From: an uncultured Lachnospiraceae bacterium
GTDB taxonomy: Bacteria; Bacillota; Clostridia; Lachnospirales; Lachnospiraceae
DNA: 64,000 nt
Reading direction: 5' to 3'
NCBI GenBank assembly: GCA_910577045.1
Contig: CAJTLB010000005.1
Location: 62,001 to 126,000 of the forward strand
A program made the translations under genes and the position numbers. Positions 8,595 through 16,606 of the stretch are shown here, piece after piece (within the stretch, counting starts at the first letter, position 1; the number at the start of each line of letters is the position of its first letter). A model generated the notes under the pieces. The model saw nothing but the letters and a program-made list of their open reading frames with translations, ran no database searches and was not told the DNA's origin.

Positions 8595-9020
8595 TTATCT
8601 TTTATCATCCCGCACAAATCTCATTTTCCCTTTTGAGGAAGTCTGTGGTTGTTGCTGTGTCAATGTTACCTTTGGCTTCTCATAGGCATTACCTAAATTA
8701 TGTGCCATTTCTTCCTTACATCTATTACAATATTTACCAGTCGTAATAGGCACGCCACACATAACACATTCAATACCGGAACCTTCTGCATTGGTAAAAA
8801 TTAGCCGTTCTTCCCTAACCCATTGTTTTAGCTGTTCTACGGATACTTCCATTTCCCTGGATACTTCCATAATGCTAACATTTGGATGATCTCGTATATA
8901 ACTTCTAACCTCTGCAAACTTATCTTCAAGTTCTTTCTCACAATCTGGACAAATTCTTCTTGAAGAAGTCTGCTGGAATATTCTCCCGCATTTTTTACAA
9001 TTCACAATATTTAATGCCAT
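8595..9020 (-). CDS. YvyF-like flagellar operon protein (TIGR03826 type)
   Basis: A 141-residue zinc-ribbon protein of the family found beside comF and flgM in Firmicutes (Bacillus YvyF). Motifs: N-terminal CKKCGRIF and CPDCEKEL, a helix-turn-helix-like segment (SIMEVSREMEVSVEQLKQWV), then a second pair, CVMCG and CNRCKEE. The C-terminus is disordered and basic. The start is the ATG at 9020 after AAGGAGGTAA; the upstream extension overlaps comF. A role in regulating flagellar genes is suggested for the family but is not firmly established. Confidence 0.85.
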   Translation of the reverse strand: MALNIVNCKKCGRIFQQTSSRRICPDCEKELEDKFAEVRSYIRDHPNVSIMEVSREMEVSVEQLKQWVREERLIFTNAEGSGIECVMCGVPITTGKYCNRCKEEMAHNLGNAYEKPKVTLTQQQPQTSSKGKMRFVRDDKR

Positions 9021-9033
9021 AGTTACCTCCTTC

Positions 9034-9726
9034 TTAGATGCCACTTCCAATACACAGACACAACAGATATATTTGCTCCACCCCACCTTTTTTTAACACG
9101 GTTGCACATGCGTCTGCTGTACTTCCTGTTGTATAAATATCATCCACTAAGATTATTTTCTTATATTGTACCATACTTTTCTTCAGGTGAAAAGCATCTT
9201 GTAAATTTTTTAATCTATCTTTTGTACCAAGTGCTTTTTGTGCTTTTGTTTTTTTTGCCCTAAAAAGAAATTTTTCTTCTACATATAGCCCTGTATATTC
9301 TGCCAAACTATAGGCAATTAATGCAGCCTGGTTATACCCTCGTTCTAAATAACGGCTTTTATGTATTGGGACAGGGATAATTGCCTCTGCTTCCCATCTT
9401 TTTATTTGTTTCTGGTAAGCAGCCGCCAGTTCTTTCCCATAAAATCTAGCATATTCTTGCCGATTTTTATATTTAAAAGCTTCTATTGACTTTTTCATGG
9501 CTTCGTTATAAGAAAATAATGCCCTGCCTTCTGTATAAAAATGCCTAGTTTTCTGGCAGTCATAGCAATATTCCTCTTCTTCCCGCAATATTTCTTTCCC
9601 ACACTGCTTACAACATGGCTGTTTAATATATGGAAGCTTTTCCCTACAGCCCACACAAATTTGTTCTCCCTTTGGCATAACAATCTTATCACAGATAGGG
9701 CACCTTGCTGGATAGATAAAATCCAA
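9034..9726 (-). CDS. comF: ComF family phosphoribosyltransferase-like protein
   Basis: ComF proteins act in DNA uptake or replication restart. The N-terminal zinc finger has CPICDK, CVGCREKL, CCKQCGKE and CYDCQK. The C-terminal phosphoribosyltransferase fold carries the PRPP loop VDDIYTTGSTADA. The length of 230 residues is normal. The start codon is unclear: the first conventional candidate in frame is a TTG at 9726, which lacks a good ribosome site. A strong GGAAGGTGG lies just before an in-frame ATA at 9747, which would add the residues KVIEEI that many ComF proteins have. It follows recD2 and precedes the yvyF-like gene. Confidence 0.9.
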   Translation of the reverse strand: MDFIYPARCPICDKIVMPKGEQICVGCREKLPYIKQPCCKQCGKEILREEEEYCYDCQKTRHFYTEGRALFSYNEAMKKSIEAFKYKNRQEYARFYGKELAAAYQKQIKRWEAEAIIPVPIHKSRYLERGYNQAALIAYSLAEYTGLYVEEKFLFRAKKTKAQKALGTKDRLKNLQDAFHLKKSMVQYKKIILVDDIYTTGSTADACATVLKKGGVEQIYLLCLCIGSGI

Positions 9727-9766
9727 TATTTCTTCTATAACCTTTATTTTGCCACCTTCCTATCCT

Positions 9767-11992
9767 TTAAGCATCTAATGCTACTAATTCTTGTATCCTA
9801 TTGCACAACCCAGAATAGCGTTTTTGCTCCTTTTGGTTTTCTGCCATTTCATAAAAAGTTTCTTTACTTCCTACTAAACAAACACATTTTTTTGCCCTTG
9901 TTACTGCTGTATACAATAAATTCCGGTTCATTAACATCTGTGGGCCTGTCAGTAAAGGCAAAATTACAGCAGGATATTCGCTCCCTTGGGATTTATGGAT
10001 TGTAATTGCATATGCCAATTCTAGCTCTTCTAATTGTTTATAAGAATATTCCACAAACCGCCCTTCATCAAATTCTACTGTCAATATTTCCGAAAATTCA
10101 TTGATTTCCTTTATAATTCCTGTATCCCCATTAAAAATTCCCATGCCTTTATCTACAACAATCCCATTTTTCCCCCTTATTTCCCATTCAAGCTGGTAAT
10201 TATTTTTAATCTGCATTACCTTGTCGCCTTCCCTAAATAGGCTGCCAGCCTGTTCTTTTTCCTTTTTTTCTGTAGAAGGGGGATTTAAGTATTGTTGTAA
10301 AATCTCATTTAAACGTTCTACCCCAAGTTGTCCTTTCCTCATTGGCGTTAATACTTGAATATCTAATTCTTTAGCATTTACATAATGAGGCAGCTTTTTT
10401 TGGATTAATGTAATAATTACGCTAATAATCACGTTTGCCTCATCCCGCTTTAAAAACAAAAAATCCTTACTATTGTTATCTAATGCAACCTTTTCCCCTT
10501 TATTAATTTTATGTGCATTTAATACAATATCGCTTTGCCCTGCCTGCCGGAATATCTTTGTTAAACGTACAACCGGGAACGCACCAGAACGGATAATATC
10601 CTTTAATACATTCCCTGGCCCCACAGAAGGGAGCTGGTTCACATCGCCTACTAAGATTAACCTAGTCCCAACACTAACTGCTTTTAAAAGTGAATTCATA
10701 AGCCCGATATCTACCATAGACATTTCATCAATAATAATAACGTCTGCTTCTAATGGATTCTGCTCATTCCTTTCAAATATAGCCATAGAAGCAACTTCCC
10801 TGCTTCCTCCATTTAATTCCAAAAGCCTATGGATTGTCTTTGCCTCACAGCCGGTAGCTTCTGTCATCCGTTTCGCTGCCCTTCCTGTCGGGGCTGCTAA
10901 TAACACTTCCATCTGCTCTGACTCAAAATACCGGATAATTGCATTAATGGTTGTTGTTTTTCCTGTGCCAGGCCCGCCAGTTATTACCAAAAGGCCATAT
11001 TTTACTGCTTCTATTACAGCCTCCCTCTGTAAATTATCCAGCTCAACCCCTGTTTCCTGCTCAATGTTATCCAGCCTTTTTTTTATAGCATCCTCCGAGA
11101 CCTTTTCCTCAATATTTAAGTCATACAATAACCTTGCTGAATTTAATTCCATATAATAATACGCAGCAGCATATACTAATTTCTTTTCTTCTATTTCTTT
11201 TAATACAATCCGTTTCTCTATTGCTAAATCCATCACATGTTTCTCTATAGAATCAATCTGCAGGTTTAATAGGCTCCCTGTATAAGCTGTTAATTCTTCC
11301 AATGGAAGGTAAACATGCCCTGAGGCAGCAGCCTGCATTAAACTATATAAAATCCCACTTTTAATCCGAAAATCAGAATCTGCGTGGATCCCAACTTTAG
11401 CGGCAATCTCGTCTGCTATACGGAAACCTACCCCATGGATATCATCTGCCAAACGATAAGGGTTTTGCTTTAATACGGTATATAATCCCGGCCCATACTG
11501 ATTATAGATTTTTACTGCAAGGTTAGCCCCAATCCCATATCCTTGTAAAAAGATCATTGCCTTGCGCATATCCTTTTTTTCTTGTATTTGATCCGCAATT
11601 TCCATTGCTTTTTTTTGGCTAATCCCTTTAATCTCTGTTAGGCGTTCTGGTTCTTCTTCTATAATACGGAATGTATCTTTTTTAAATCTCCTTACAATCC
11701 TTGATGCCATTACTGTGCCAATGCCTTTTATTGCACCTGACGCCAAATATCTTTCTATTGCTGTTATATCCTCTGGGGCCTTTATCTCATATTTACTAAT
11801 CTTTAACTGCTCCCCATATACTGGATGTGCCGTATAATCTCCTTCCGCTTCTAAACATTCTCCCTCGCCAATATACTGGAAAGTGCCTACGCAAGTCACT
11901 TCTTCTCCCTTATGCACCAGCGTCAATACGGTATATCCATTTTCTTCATTTCGGTACACTATTTTTTCTACATATCCTTCTATTACTGCCAT
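9767..11992 (-). CDS. recD2: ATP-dependent RecD-like DNA helicase (RecD2/YrrC)
   Basis: A 5'-3' DNA helicase not associated with RecBC, involved in replication-fork and mismatch repair. The 741 residues begin with an OB-like N-terminus (GYVEKIVYRNEENGYTVLTL), then helix-hairpin-helix repeats (IKGISQKKAMEIADQI, DDIHGVGFRIADEIAAKVGI). Walker A, GGPGTGKTTT, is near residue 339; Walker B is IIIDEMSMVD. The C-terminal UvrD-like motif is AYAITIHKSQGSEY and VTRAKK. Ribosome site AAAGGAA. A possible -10 TATAAT lies about 25 bases upstream. Confidence 0.96.
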   Translation of the reverse strand: MAVIEGYVEKIVYRNEENGYTVLTLVHKGEEVTCVGTFQYIGEGECLEAEGDYTAHPVYGEQLKISKYEIKAPEDITAIERYLASGAIKGIGTVMASRIVRRFKKDTFRIIEEEPERLTEIKGISQKKAMEIADQIQEKKDMRKAMIFLQGYGIGANLAVKIYNQYGPGLYTVLKQNPYRLADDIHGVGFRIADEIAAKVGIHADSDFRIKSGILYSLMQAAASGHVYLPLEELTAYTGSLLNLQIDSIEKHVMDLAIEKRIVLKEIEEKKLVYAAAYYYMELNSARLLYDLNIEEKVSEDAIKKRLDNIEQETGVELDNLQREAVIEAVKYGLLVITGGPGTGKTTTINAIIRYFESEQMEVLLAAPTGRAAKRMTEATGCEAKTIHRLLELNGGSREVASMAIFERNEQNPLEADVIIIDEMSMVDIGLMNSLLKAVSVGTRLILVGDVNQLPSVGPGNVLKDIIRSGAFPVVRLTKIFRQAGQSDIVLNAHKINKGEKVALDNNSKDFLFLKRDEANVIISVIITLIQKKLPHYVNAKELDIQVLTPMRKGQLGVERLNEILQQYLNPPSTEKKEKEQAGSLFREGDKVMQIKNNYQLEWEIRGKNGIVVDKGMGIFNGDTGIIKEINEFSEILTVEFDEGRFVEYSYKQLEELELAYAITIHKSQGSEYPAVILPLLTGPQMLMNRNLLYTAVTRAKKCVCLVGSKETFYEMAENQKEQKRYSGLCNRIQELVALDA

Positions 11993-12084
11993 ATTAGGGA
12001 ATTCCTTTTTTATTATAAAATAAACATAAAGACTCTTGCCAACATTTATACCACATAAAAGCTGACAAAAGCCTTATCCATTAT

Positions 12085-12429
12085 TTATAAGCCATAATTT
12101 ATTTTCATCTGCTCAAAAAGCTGTTTTGCAAGCCCAAGCTGCCCACTCTCTGAAGCCTGTTTTGCATATTCTTGGTACATATTACTTTCAAACATATCTA
12201 ACGCTGATGCAGAGCTGCTTTTTTCTTTTGGCACAGTCGCTGCCATTGCTTTAAACATCTGCTCTACAAAATATGCCTCAAACTCTTTACATGCCTCATA
12301 AAGTTCCGCCTCTGTCGCATTTGAAAAATCCTTTTTTGCTGTATTTGAAGCAGAGGTTCCATTTGCTTGGTTTTTTACATTATCTAAATAGGCACTTGTA
12401 TAACCTGTTAATGCATCCATTCCTGTCAT
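12085..12429 (-). CDS. Rod-binding protein (FlgJ N-terminal type)
   Basis: A 114-residue protein equal to the rod-capping half of FlgJ without the muramidase half. The core EACKEFEAYFVEQMFKAMAA then SSASALDMFESNMYQEYAKQ and LGLAKQLFEQMK is the Rod-binding family signature. Ribosome site TAGGAGGCAGG. It is the last gene of the mbl-flgF-flgG unit; a long imperfect stem with several G-T pairs at about 12009-12070 probably terminates the transcript. Confidence 0.88.
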   Translation of the reverse strand: MTGMDALTGYTSAYLDNVKNQANGTSASNTAKKDFSNATEAELYEACKEFEAYFVEQMFKAMAATVPKEKSSSASALDMFESNMYQEYAKQASESGQLGLAKQLFEQMKINYGL

Positions 12430-12460
12430 AATACCTGCCTCCTATCCATTATAACACTAC

Positions 12461-13276
12461 TTATCTACGTAACTGGTTTGCCTGGCTTAACATATCATCT
12501 GATGCCTGAATCGCCTTAGAATTCATTTCATATGCCCTTTGGGCTATAATCAGATCTACCATTTCATCTGCTACTTGTACATTAGAAGCCTCTATGTAAC
12601 CCTGGCGCAGCTCACTCCTTGTAAGCTCTTTATCCTCACCCTCCATCTTTGGTGCCCCAGACGCATCTGTTTCTTTATATAAACCAGACCCTTCTTTATA
12701 TAAGCCTGCCGGATTTGGGAACTGCACTAAACTCAGGGTAATCCCCATGCCTGCTGGGTTCCCGCTGTCATCTGGATAACATAATTCCCCTGTAGTAGAA
12801 ACCGTAATTTTTGCTGTATCCAAGCTAGAATCAAAAACAATTGTCTTTCCATTAGTATCCAGCACTGGCCTTCCTTCTTGATCGGTTAGCATCGTCCCTG
12901 TCCTTGCCATAGAAATTCGGAAAGAACCATTCCTTGTATAATAAGTCCCGCCATCTGCGCCTTGCACCCGGAAAAACCCTTTTCCATTAATTGCAAAATC
13001 AAAGGTATTTTCTGTAGCACTAAAATTTCCTTGGCGGAAAATACTGGTAATCGCTGAATTCCTAACACCAAGGCCAACCTGTGCCCCGACTGGCTTTGTT
13101 TCCCCATTTTTTGTGGTTGTTTTTGCCTGGATTGTCTGATATAAAAGATTTTTAAATTCTGCCTCTTCTGTTTTATATGCCGCTGTATTTACATTTGCTA
13201 AATTATTTGCTATTACATCTACTGTTGTTTGCTGGGTCTTCATACCAGAAGCCGCAGTCCACAAAGAACGCATCAT
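12461..13276 (-). CDS. flgG: Flagellar distal-rod protein FlgG
   Basis: The distal rod of the basal body. The N-terminus MMRSLWTAASGMKTQQTTVD and VIANNLANVNTAAYK is diagnostic. The central part has ENTFDFAINGKGFFRVQ, and the C-terminus GYIEASNVQVADEMVDLIIA then QRAYEMNSKAIQASDDML. At 271 residues the length is normal for FlgG. Two adjacent ATGs are possible starts; AAGGTGG serves the first. Corresponds to flhP in the Bacillus spoIIID-mbl-flhO-flhP cluster. Confidence 0.94.
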   Translation of the reverse strand: MMRSLWTAASGMKTQQTTVDVIANNLANVNTAAYKTEEAEFKNLLYQTIQAKTTTKNGETKPVGAQVGLGVRNSAITSIFRQGNFSATENTFDFAINGKGFFRVQGADGGTYYTRNGSFRISMARTGTMLTDQEGRPVLDTNGKTIVFDSSLDTAKITVSTTGELCYPDDSGNPAGMGITLSLVQFPNPAGLYKEGSGLYKETDASGAPKMEGEDKELTRSELRQGYIEASNVQVADEMVDLIIAQRAYEMNSKAIQASDDMLSQANQLRR

Positions 13277-13310
13277 ATTATTTTTCCACCTTTCTATTTA
13301 CTTTCTGCGA

Positions 13311-14078
13311 TTATAGGCTGCCTAGATTAACATCTTTTTCCAATGTCTGATCTGCTGCCTGCACAAACTTCTGGTTAGCCTCAAACGCACGGGAAATTGT
13401 AATCATTTCTACCATTTCACTAATAACATTCGCATTAGAAGCTTCCAAATATCCCTGTTCAATCGTATAGGAGCCTTTTTTCTCTGTATAACCCTCTACC
13501 TTGTCATACATATTCTCGCCATATTTTTTCAGATAGTTATAATCTTCAAAATCTACAATTTTTACTTTATCCACTATCTCCTTATTTTGGAAAATATTGC
13601 CCATTTTATCTATAGTAGTTTCAGCAGTTAAGGAAAGCTTAATATTCCCATTCTGCCCTTGCACAAAATCCCCATCCTTGGTTACTAAATATCCATCCTT
13701 GGTCAGAGTAAATGAGCCGTCCCTTGTATATTTATAAGACTGCACATCTGCCTTATTTGTAAAGGAAATTTCAAAAAATCCTTCCCCAGCGATTGCCAGA
13801 TCAAATGTATTTTCTGTACCTTTTAAGTTCCCTTGGGTAAAATCAGTATAATTTTCCCCAATCTTCACGCCAAGGCTAACCTTGCCAATCCGTTTATCAA
13901 TATAATCTTCAGAGCCATCCTTTACCTTAATCGCGAACATTTCATCAAACGCCTTGGCTGTTACGCCTTCTTTTTTAAACCCTGTAGTCGCTGAGTTTGC
14001 CAGATTATTTGTAATCGTATCCAGCCTATGCTGCTGGTTCAATAATCCTGTATAGGCAGTATATAATCCTCTTACCAT
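13311..14078 (-). CDS. flgF: Flagellar proximal-rod protein FlgF (FlhO-like)
   Basis: Rod protein of the FlgF/FlgG family, 255 residues. N-terminus MVRGLYTAYTGLLNQQHRLD, TITNNLANSATTGFKKEGV; centre ENTFDLAIAGEGFFEIS; C-terminus GYLEASNANVISEMVEMI and SRAFEANQKFVQAADQTL. It lies 34 bp upstream of flgG and 29 bp after mbl. By position it is the counterpart of Bacillus flhO. FlgF versus a second FlgG cannot be told with certainty from sequence reading alone. Confidence 0.88.
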   Translation of the reverse strand: MVRGLYTAYTGLLNQQHRLDTITNNLANSATTGFKKEGVTAKAFDEMFAIKVKDGSEDYIDKRIGKVSLGVKIGENYTDFTQGNLKGTENTFDLAIAGEGFFEISFTNKADVQSYKYTRDGSFTLTKDGYLVTKDGDFVQGQNGNIKLSLTAETTIDKMGNIFQNKEIVDKVKIVDFEDYNYLKKYGENMYDKVEGYTEKKGSYTIEQGYLEASNANVISEMVEMITISRAFEANQKFVQAADQTLEKDVNLGSL

Positions 14079-14107
14079 ATTTTATTCCTTTCTGCTTGCC
14101 TAAAAGC

Positions 14108-15097
14108 CTAATCTCTTTTACCACTTGAAAATTCTATAAACTTGCCTGTCCCAATTGCAACAGCAGTCATTGGATCTTCTGCAGTCATTGTATTAATGCC
14201 TGTTTTTTCCTCAATTAATTCCTCTAGCCCTTGAAGCAGGCATCCGCCTCCTGTTAATACTATCCCTCTATCTGCAATATCTGCTGCAAGTTCCGGCGGA
14301 GTTTTCTCCAATACACTGTGTACAGCTTCCACAATCTGGGACGTTGTTTCCTTTAAGGCTTCCTCTGTCTCCTCTGATGTAACTGTAATTGTCTTTGGAA
14401 GGCCTGTTACCAAATTCCTTCCCCTTACATCTAAGGTAGCAACTTCTGGCCTTCTATATGCAGAACCTATCTTTATCTTAATTTCTTCCGCTGTACGCTC
14501 TCCAATTAAAAGATTATGTTTTTTCCGCATATAACGCACAATTGCTTCATCAAAATCATCGCCTGCAATTTTAATGGAAGTGCTAACTACTGTCCCGCCA
14601 AGAGAAATAACGGCTATATCTGTTGTCCCACCGCCAATATCTACAATCATATTCCCACATGGCTTTGCAATATCAATCCCTGCCCCAATTGCTGCAGCAA
14701 TCGGTTCTTCAATAATGGTCACTTCCCTTGCGCCTACTTGGTAGGTTGCGTCTTCTACTGCTTTCTTTTCTACTTCTGTTACACCGCTTGGGACACATAC
14801 GCTAATACGCGGCTTTTTAAAAGTCCGTTTCCCAAGCGCCTTGCGGATAAAATGTTTTAACATTTTCTCTGTTACTGTATAATCCGAAATAACACCCTGG
14901 CGGAGGGGGCGGACTGCTACAATATTTCCTGGGGTACGCCCAATCATTAACCTTGCCTCTTCCCCTATTGCCTTAATTTTATTCGTATCTCTATCAAATG
15001 CCACTACAGATGGCTCTTTCAATACAACGCCCTTGCCTCTTACATAAACCAGAATACTGGCGGTCCCCAAATCAATCCCAATGTCTGTTGATAACAT
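14108..15097 (-). CDS. mbl: MreB/Mbl actin-like cell-shape protein
   Basis: Bacterial actin that guides lateral wall synthesis. Actin-fold motifs: phosphate 1 loop IGIDLGTASILVYV, RQGVISDYTVTEKMLKHFI, connect region IIEEPIAAAIGAG, phosphate 2 loop IVDIGGGTTDIAV, and adenosine motif IVLTGGGCLLQGL. 329 residues is normal. The neighbours flgF-flgG and the nearby spoIIID make mbl the likely orthologue rather than mreB. Ribosome site AAAGGGG. Confidence 0.93.
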   Translation of the reverse strand: MLSTDIGIDLGTASILVYVRGKGVVLKEPSVVAFDRDTNKIKAIGEEARLMIGRTPGNIVAVRPLRQGVISDYTVTEKMLKHFIRKALGKRTFKKPRISVCVPSGVTEVEKKAVEDATYQVGAREVTIIEEPIAAAIGAGIDIAKPCGNMIVDIGGGTTDIAVISLGGTVVSTSIKIAGDDFDEAIVRYMRKKHNLLIGERTAEEIKIKIGSAYRRPEVATLDVRGRNLVTGLPKTITVTSEETEEALKETTSQIVEAVHSVLEKTPPELAADIADRGIVLTGGGCLLQGLEELIEEKTGINTMTAEDPMTAVAIGTGKFIEFSSGKRD

Positions 15098-15142
15098 GTG
15101 AATCCCCTTTCTAAATTTCCATCATCTTTCATTATATACAAT

Positions 15143-16579
15143 TTATTCCGATTTTAAAAGAACTTTCTCAATTATTTTTTTTATTACTCTAAAAAACCAA
15201 AGGAATTCCTCTTCCCAGACACGTTCTTGTCCAATTTCCTGGAAACATAAAAACCCCTGTTTCCCTTCCCATTCTATTGGCATGATTACCGCAGCACTGG
15301 CATATAAATCACTCATGGTATCCAGCCACTCCTTTGGGACATGGATACTATTTAAAACAATTATCTCTTGTCCTCTTAACAAAGCCTCTGGGTTAGGCAA
15401 GGCTTGTACCGAATACATTTCCTGTTCCATTTGGTTCCATGGGGCCTCCTGGGTTATCCACGAAACCACGCACCGGGCATAAATACTATTTGGAACAGCT
15501 TCATATAATGTACACCTGCCACTATTAGAAGTTTCTCCTGCCTTTTTTAATATTAATGACAATTTCTCTTTTTTTGTCATATCTTCCATTTCATCATATA
15601 GTTCCAAAAGCTTCTCTTGCATTAATACTCTTTTTTGCAGGCGGTAGCGTTCAAACGCATACCCCTTTACTGACAACTGCCCTATATGATGGCTATAATG
15701 TTCTGATATTGTTTCTGACATAATCCGCATAAATTCGAGTATCCGCAGGATATCTTCCGTACTTTTCCCGCTTAAACAGCAGACAATCCATGTTGCCACA
15801 TATTCTTCCTTATAAAATACTGGGACTCCCGAAATCCTAATCCCTGGGCTCTGCATTGATAAAATCACATTCCGCTGCCCTGTATCTAAAATACCTTCTA
15901 ACCTGTCAATTTTTTTGCGGAAACTTTGGAGCTCTGCCAAATCATAAAAGATGCCTTCCTCTTCTTTCGGCCCTGTCATATGGGTATAAAAATAATAATC
16001 TCTTCCTATTAAAGCAACATGGATCCCATATATTTCGGAAAACGCTGCCTGCAACGTTTCAAGCCTCTGTTCCTTAATAAAATCAATTAGGTTTTCCTTA
16101 AATCCTTTTTGGGATGAAGTTTCCATATAAGCAATTAATTCCTTTTGGATTGCCTCTTGGTTGTTTAAAAGAATCCGTTCTCTTTCTTTATTTTTATGGA
16201 TATTGCGGATAAGAGTCTCTACATGTGCTGATTCTCCATTATTATCTACAATATAACAAGAATCTGCTTCTACCCAGATAATCTTCCCTTCCTTTGTAAC
16301 TATCCGGTACTCTTGTACTAAATTTCCTTCTGCACGCAGGAGGAATTGGCATCCTTCCTGGTTGACGCGGGCCCTATCTTCCTCCAAAATCAAATCTAAC
16401 CATGCAACACTTCCATCTAAAAACTCATCTGAGCTATATCCATACTTCTGCACATTTGCAGAAATACACTCCAAACGAGAATCTCCTTCCTCATTTTTCA
16501 TCTCCCATATTATCATTGTACAATCATGACGGAGTAACATATTTCTCCATAAAAGAAGCCATTCTGACATTTGTTCCAT
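15143..16579 (-). CDS. PAS and GAF-like sensory protein without recognisable output domain
   Basis: About 478 residues. Residues 20-130 form a PAS fold (NVQKYGYSSDEFLDGSVAWL then LVQEYRIVTKEGKIIWVEAD). Residues 165-290 resemble a PocR-type sensory domain (LETLQAAFSEIYGIHVALIG), but without its usual cysteines. Residues 330-479 look like a GAF domain (LYDEMEDMTKKEKLSLIL, ASAAVIMPIEWEGKQGFLCF). No kinase, GGDEF, EAL, HD or DNA-binding module is seen. It follows a chemoreceptor gene by about 25 bp and precedes mbl, so it may pass a signal to the chemotaxis machinery or act by protein contact. Function unknown. Confidence 0.7.
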   Translation of the reverse strand: MEQMSEWLLLWRNMLLRHDCTMIIWEMKNEEGDSRLECISANVQKYGYSSDEFLDGSVAWLDLILEEDRARVNQEGCQFLLRAEGNLVQEYRIVTKEGKIIWVEADSCYIVDNNGESAHVETLIRNIHKNKERERILLNNQEAIQKELIAYMETSSQKGFKENLIDFIKEQRLETLQAAFSEIYGIHVALIGRDYYFYTHMTGPKEEEGIFYDLAELQSFRKKIDRLEGILDTGQRNVILSMQSPGIRISGVPVFYKEEYVATWIVCCLSGKSTEDILRILEFMRIMSETISEHYSHHIGQLSVKGYAFERYRLQKRVLMQEKLLELYDEMEDMTKKEKLSLILKKAGETSNSGRCTLYEAVPNSIYARCVVSWITQEAPWNQMEQEMYSVQALPNPEALLRGQEIIVLNSIHVPKEWLDTMSDLYASAAVIMPIEWEGKQGFLCFQEIGQERVWEEEFLWFFRVIKKIIEKVLLKSE

Positions 16580-16606
16580 CATTCCACCCCACTCTCTTCT
16601 GTATCA

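Noticed and set aside
10473..11156. Open frame of 227 codons on the + strand opposite recD2
   Set aside because: Antisense of conserved helicase motifs, no ribosome site and no recognisable protein.
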